A DNA stretch of 60,000 nucleotides from Polytrichum commune. Its lineage: Eukaryota > Streptophyta > Polytrichopsida > Polytrichales > Polytrichaceae. Position numbers and translations under genes: made by a program. The notes beneath the pieces were generated by a model. That model did not search any database. It was not told the origin of the DNA and saw only the letters and a list, made by a program, of their open reading frames with translations. Each line of letters starts with the position of its first letter. The stretch's first letter is position 1. Of the stretch, positions 57,046-60,000 are shown in pieces. The DNA lies in contig OX485806.1 in the NCBI GenBank assembly GCA_950295325.1, positions 27,592,001 through 27,652,000 on the forward strand, written 5' to 3'.

Positions 57046-57543
57046 GGCCACTTCACACACGAGCCAAGAGCCGTGACCATGAAATTGTGAGAGCCCAAGA
57101 GAAAGTGTCCAAAGGCCGTCCCAACACACTTCCAAAATCATGTAGTGTGGTCATGGATCTTCAAGTGTGGTGTGAAGTCATATGTGACTGGGCCCTCGAG
57201 CAAATGCTATTTCAATGAATTTTCATTCACGTGGATCCTCACACATGTTAAAATAGAATAAACCAACGGTTATGAGCGTTCAGAGTGCCATGGTCTCCTG
57301 GTTTTGTGTTAGGCCTACCTCCAAGAGGTGATTTTTGAAAATAATCCAAGTGACCATGAAACATGATCCATTCGATGTCATGTAGGAGTCCATGTAGACT
57401 TGACATCCATCTTGCATTCACATACTTCATTGGTCCTCGAGCGTAGTGTGAAGCGAACTTGGACTAGCTCCTCCTTTTCTACCAATGAGAGTGCTTGAAG
57501 TGTAATGGTCACATGCTCTCAGTCTCATGTGTGAAGTGGCCCT
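57046..57543 (+). mobile_element. TIR element family B, copy B5 (498 bp)
   Basis: GGCCACTTCACACACGAGCC with AGAGCCGTGACCATGAAAT on the left, mirrored by GTAATGGTCACATGCTCTCA and TGTGTGAAGTGGCC on the right. It is one of the best-preserved copies and the one used to judge terminal repeat length. Confidence 0.9.
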
Positions 57544-57636
57544 CAATTACCTAAAATTGCAACATGATATTAATATGTAATAGTTGTCAAATCGTACCCA
57601 ACCTTATCCTAGTGCACCAAAAAATCAATAAACTTA

Positions 57637-57995
57637 GGGCATGTTCACATGGATTTCAAGCCCTTAAGTCCCAAGTCACTTGAGATTGATCCGTGCGATC
57701 TCAACTGTTGAAGGCACGGAAGTTGGGACTTACCATTTCACCTGGGTCCCCAATCTTAAGTCTCAAGTATGACATGGGACTTGTGTTGAGAGTTGGTTCA
57801 AGCAAAAAACTACACCCGACTCTCAACACAAGCCCCACGAAGGATTTTGCATAGAGTATTCAAGACCTTGACTTTCATGATAATTAACCATATTTGAATG
57901 ATATCTTAAGGCTCGGAAGTTGGGACTTCACCTTCATCTTGGGACTTGCTAACATGAGTGGGACTTGCGACTGGAGACCCCATGCGAACAGGCCC
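57637..57995 (+). mobile_element. TIR element family F, copy F2, with TTA duplication
   Basis: GGGCATGTTCACATGG at the left is the near inverse of CCCATGCGAACAGGCCC at the right. TTA stands on both sides (57,634-57,636 and 57,996-57,998), the 3-bp target typical of PIF/Harbinger MITEs. The interior repeats AAGTCCCAA and TTGGGACTT. Homologous to F1. Non-coding. Confidence 0.8.
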
Positions 57996-58187
57996 TTAGT
58001 CAAAACACATACAAGACTAACTTGTATTCTTTCAATCATGTATACATTTGTGTTTTCTTTTAGTCGTGTGTCCTCAAACATCTTCCACCCATTTTGGTTG
58101 GAAATGACTTATCATAATTGAAATCTATACCTTATTTCAAGTACTTAGGCCCCACCCACCCTCAAGTGAATCCTACTTATCCAATCA

Positions 58188-58480
58188 AGCAATACACCCT
58201 TTATGGTATTAAGTGTCACATACATTATTTACAAGGAGCTTGATCTACATGCCTAGAGGTCTTAAAGTGTCACATTTACTAATTGCCAATATGATGATGT
58301 TCGTCAACATAAGCAATTTTTTAAGGTGAAAATCTATACACATTAAGACATTTAGTGTAGCACGTTGAGATACTTATAATGATATTTTTTGTTTTGATAT
58401 GGAAGAGGAAGATACTCTCGGGCTTACTAATATCAAGTGTTGTTTGTGTACACTTTAGTAGATTGTGGAGAGATTTTCTT
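58188..58480 (+). mobile_element. TIR element family I, truncated copy I3
   Basis: ACACCCTTTATGGTATTAAG with TGTCACATACA is the left end. CATGCCTAGAGGTCTTAAAG and TTTAGTGTAGCACGTTGAGA follow as in I2. The right half is absent. Confidence 0.75.
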
Positions 58481-60000
58481 TTGGTAAATTCAAGGAAGAT
58501 ATGAAAAATAGTGTAAAAGGAGCTCAATTAGAGCTAAGTAATTAGCTGACATGTGAGAAGGAAAACCATAGTCAAGGAGAATGGAAATATGAAGGATTTG
58601 AAGGGACTATGGTTTGATTGGAGAAGGTGCACCCCTAGAGATTGGCACATGCACTATCATGAGGCTATCTTCTTTAGGAGAACGAGAAAGTAATTTTCTA
58701 ATTTTCATCTCGAACTCATAAGGTTTTTTTGACAGTAGTGTCGGAGAATTGATTACATTGATGTAGGATCATGATTGATCCTTTGCAAGTAAGCTTATTC
58801 CATATTGTGAAGGTTTGTAACCTTGTGTAAGTACTGGAAGGAGAGAGATACCTTTGTCCATTGTATGTTCAATCATTAGTTTTTGATTGTGACCTTGAAC
58901 TTTGAGTCTATTTCAATACATTTGAGAACAAAGTTGTATGACCATAGTTTTGGGAATGTATTGTAAACTTCATACCCTTAGTGTTGAGAGGATGAGGAAA
59001 GTGTGTCCCTTTGGACCACAACCTAATTATTGGCCTTGTTTTGAGGATTTCTTTTGAGATGAGGTGGGCTTAGTGATTATGGAACCACTTATACATTCAA
59101 ATCATGCAATTATATTGTGCGAGAAGCAAATTGAGAGCCTTTTGATTACGAGTGGTTATACTAGTAGGGCAATATTCTCATCAATATTGTGAGGGATTGA
59201 GATTTAATCATGAATCATGAATAAAAATGATCATGAGGTTGGATACGTATGAGTAAAAGGGAATATCAATATGTTGGCAAATTGAATCGACTAGAAAATA
59301 TTGAATAAGACCATGGAATGATTAAGCGAGGGTTTCTCATCAATATGTGTAGATCCTTGGTAAACCTTATGAAAACTACAACTTCAAACAAATAAGCATA
59401 AACTAACACCAAAGTAAATTTGTTTAGGACGCGAAGTTGTCATTGTACTATGTAGGATTCTAATTGAGTGTATGCATGTTGTCTTGGGACCCAAAAGTTG
59501 AAATCGAACATGCCATAGTTTGAGCTAAAAATAAATAATAAAATAATAACAATTAGTGAAATCATGCAATCTCTAGAAGGATTGGGCAACGACAAGTTAG
59601 GAGGGGAAAAGGCCATTAATTGCCAAGGTGGAATATTTTATATACAATTATTTTTCAAAAGAAAATAATTTGAATGAGTGGGATGAATGCTATACTTGCC
59701 AAGTTAAAGTATTAGAATAAGAAATTGCTATAGTAGTCGGAATTCAAGAAGAAAAAGGAGAAGACCCCAAAATAAGTTTATGGTCTTCTAACTATGATTG
59801 TATGTGAGATTATAGTGATGTTTGGAACAAATGTGGACGAAGTGGCAGGACATCAACAAAAGACTATAGCCTTACATTTGCCCAACAACAAAATGGATGG
59901 ATTAAAGAATATTGTCACCTCTAGGTGAGAACTATACTACCATTTCAAGTTACACTAAAACATATTAATTGATACGAGACAATTGACTGTACAAAAGTGC
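58481..60000. other. intergenic, no gene recognised
   Basis: AT-rich, no open frame of note and no repeat shared with the rest of the window that I could see. It continues past the window end. Confidence 0.45.

Noticed and set aside
1-60000. CRISPR arrays, operons, bacterial mobile elements, rRNA
   Set aside because: None visible. Repeats here are irregular eukaryotic ones, and genes have introns.
1-60000. LTR retrotransposons and viral insertions
   Set aside because: No gag/pol-type frame, primer-binding site or paired long terminal repeats were recognised.

Overview
This window reads as nuclear DNA of a land plant. It is AT-rich, its genes have many GT-AG introns, and both intact genes are plant types: a GW2/DA2-type RING E3 ubiquitin ligase and an organellar phage-type RNA polymerase (RPOT). 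The RPOT has two N-terminal methionines nine residues apart, the second opening with MWRS. Dual-start RPOTs are known from mosses and also from some seed plants, so a non-seed plant such as a moss is a guess, not a finding.

Layout. Bases 1-26,400 hold no intact host gene. They are a mosaic of short inverted-repeat transposons (families called A, B, F and I here), a longer dispersed repeat (G), local tandem duplications, a decayed LINE end (about 8.4-8.9 kb), a SINE-like retroposon (15.77-15.96 kb) and a three-level nest of transposons (16.4-18.9 kb) whose innermost member carries a truncated pogo/Tigger-type transposase. Bases 26,400-34,700 are the E3 ligase gene on the plus strand: a GC-richer promoter and leader, a long non-coding leader region containing a tandem duplication, then eight coding exons joining to a 749-residue protein. 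Bases 34,700-38,900 are a tail-to-tail intergenic stretch with several family A copies. Bases 38,934-47,611 are the complete RPOT gene on the minus strand. Twenty coding exons join in frame to 1,035 residues with all expected catalytic residues. Its upstream side (47.7-49.5 kb) is an array of degenerate tandem repeats and a GC-richer promoter-like patch. Bases 49,500-60,000 are again repeat-rich and include a non-autonomous hAT element with a perfect 8-bp target duplication. That element carries a hAT dimerisation exon and what looks like a captured exon of electron-transfer flavoprotein alpha.

The two genes act in different places: protein ubiquitination in the cytosol, possibly at membranes, and transcription of organelle DNA. 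There is no sign that they work together. No CRISPR array, rRNA or intact tRNA was seen, and no LTR-retrotransposon polyprotein. The most informative observations are the nested insertions with readable target sites, the hAT element with a captured host exon, the long unrecognised insert in the E3 ligase, and the repeat-built 5' flank of RPOT.
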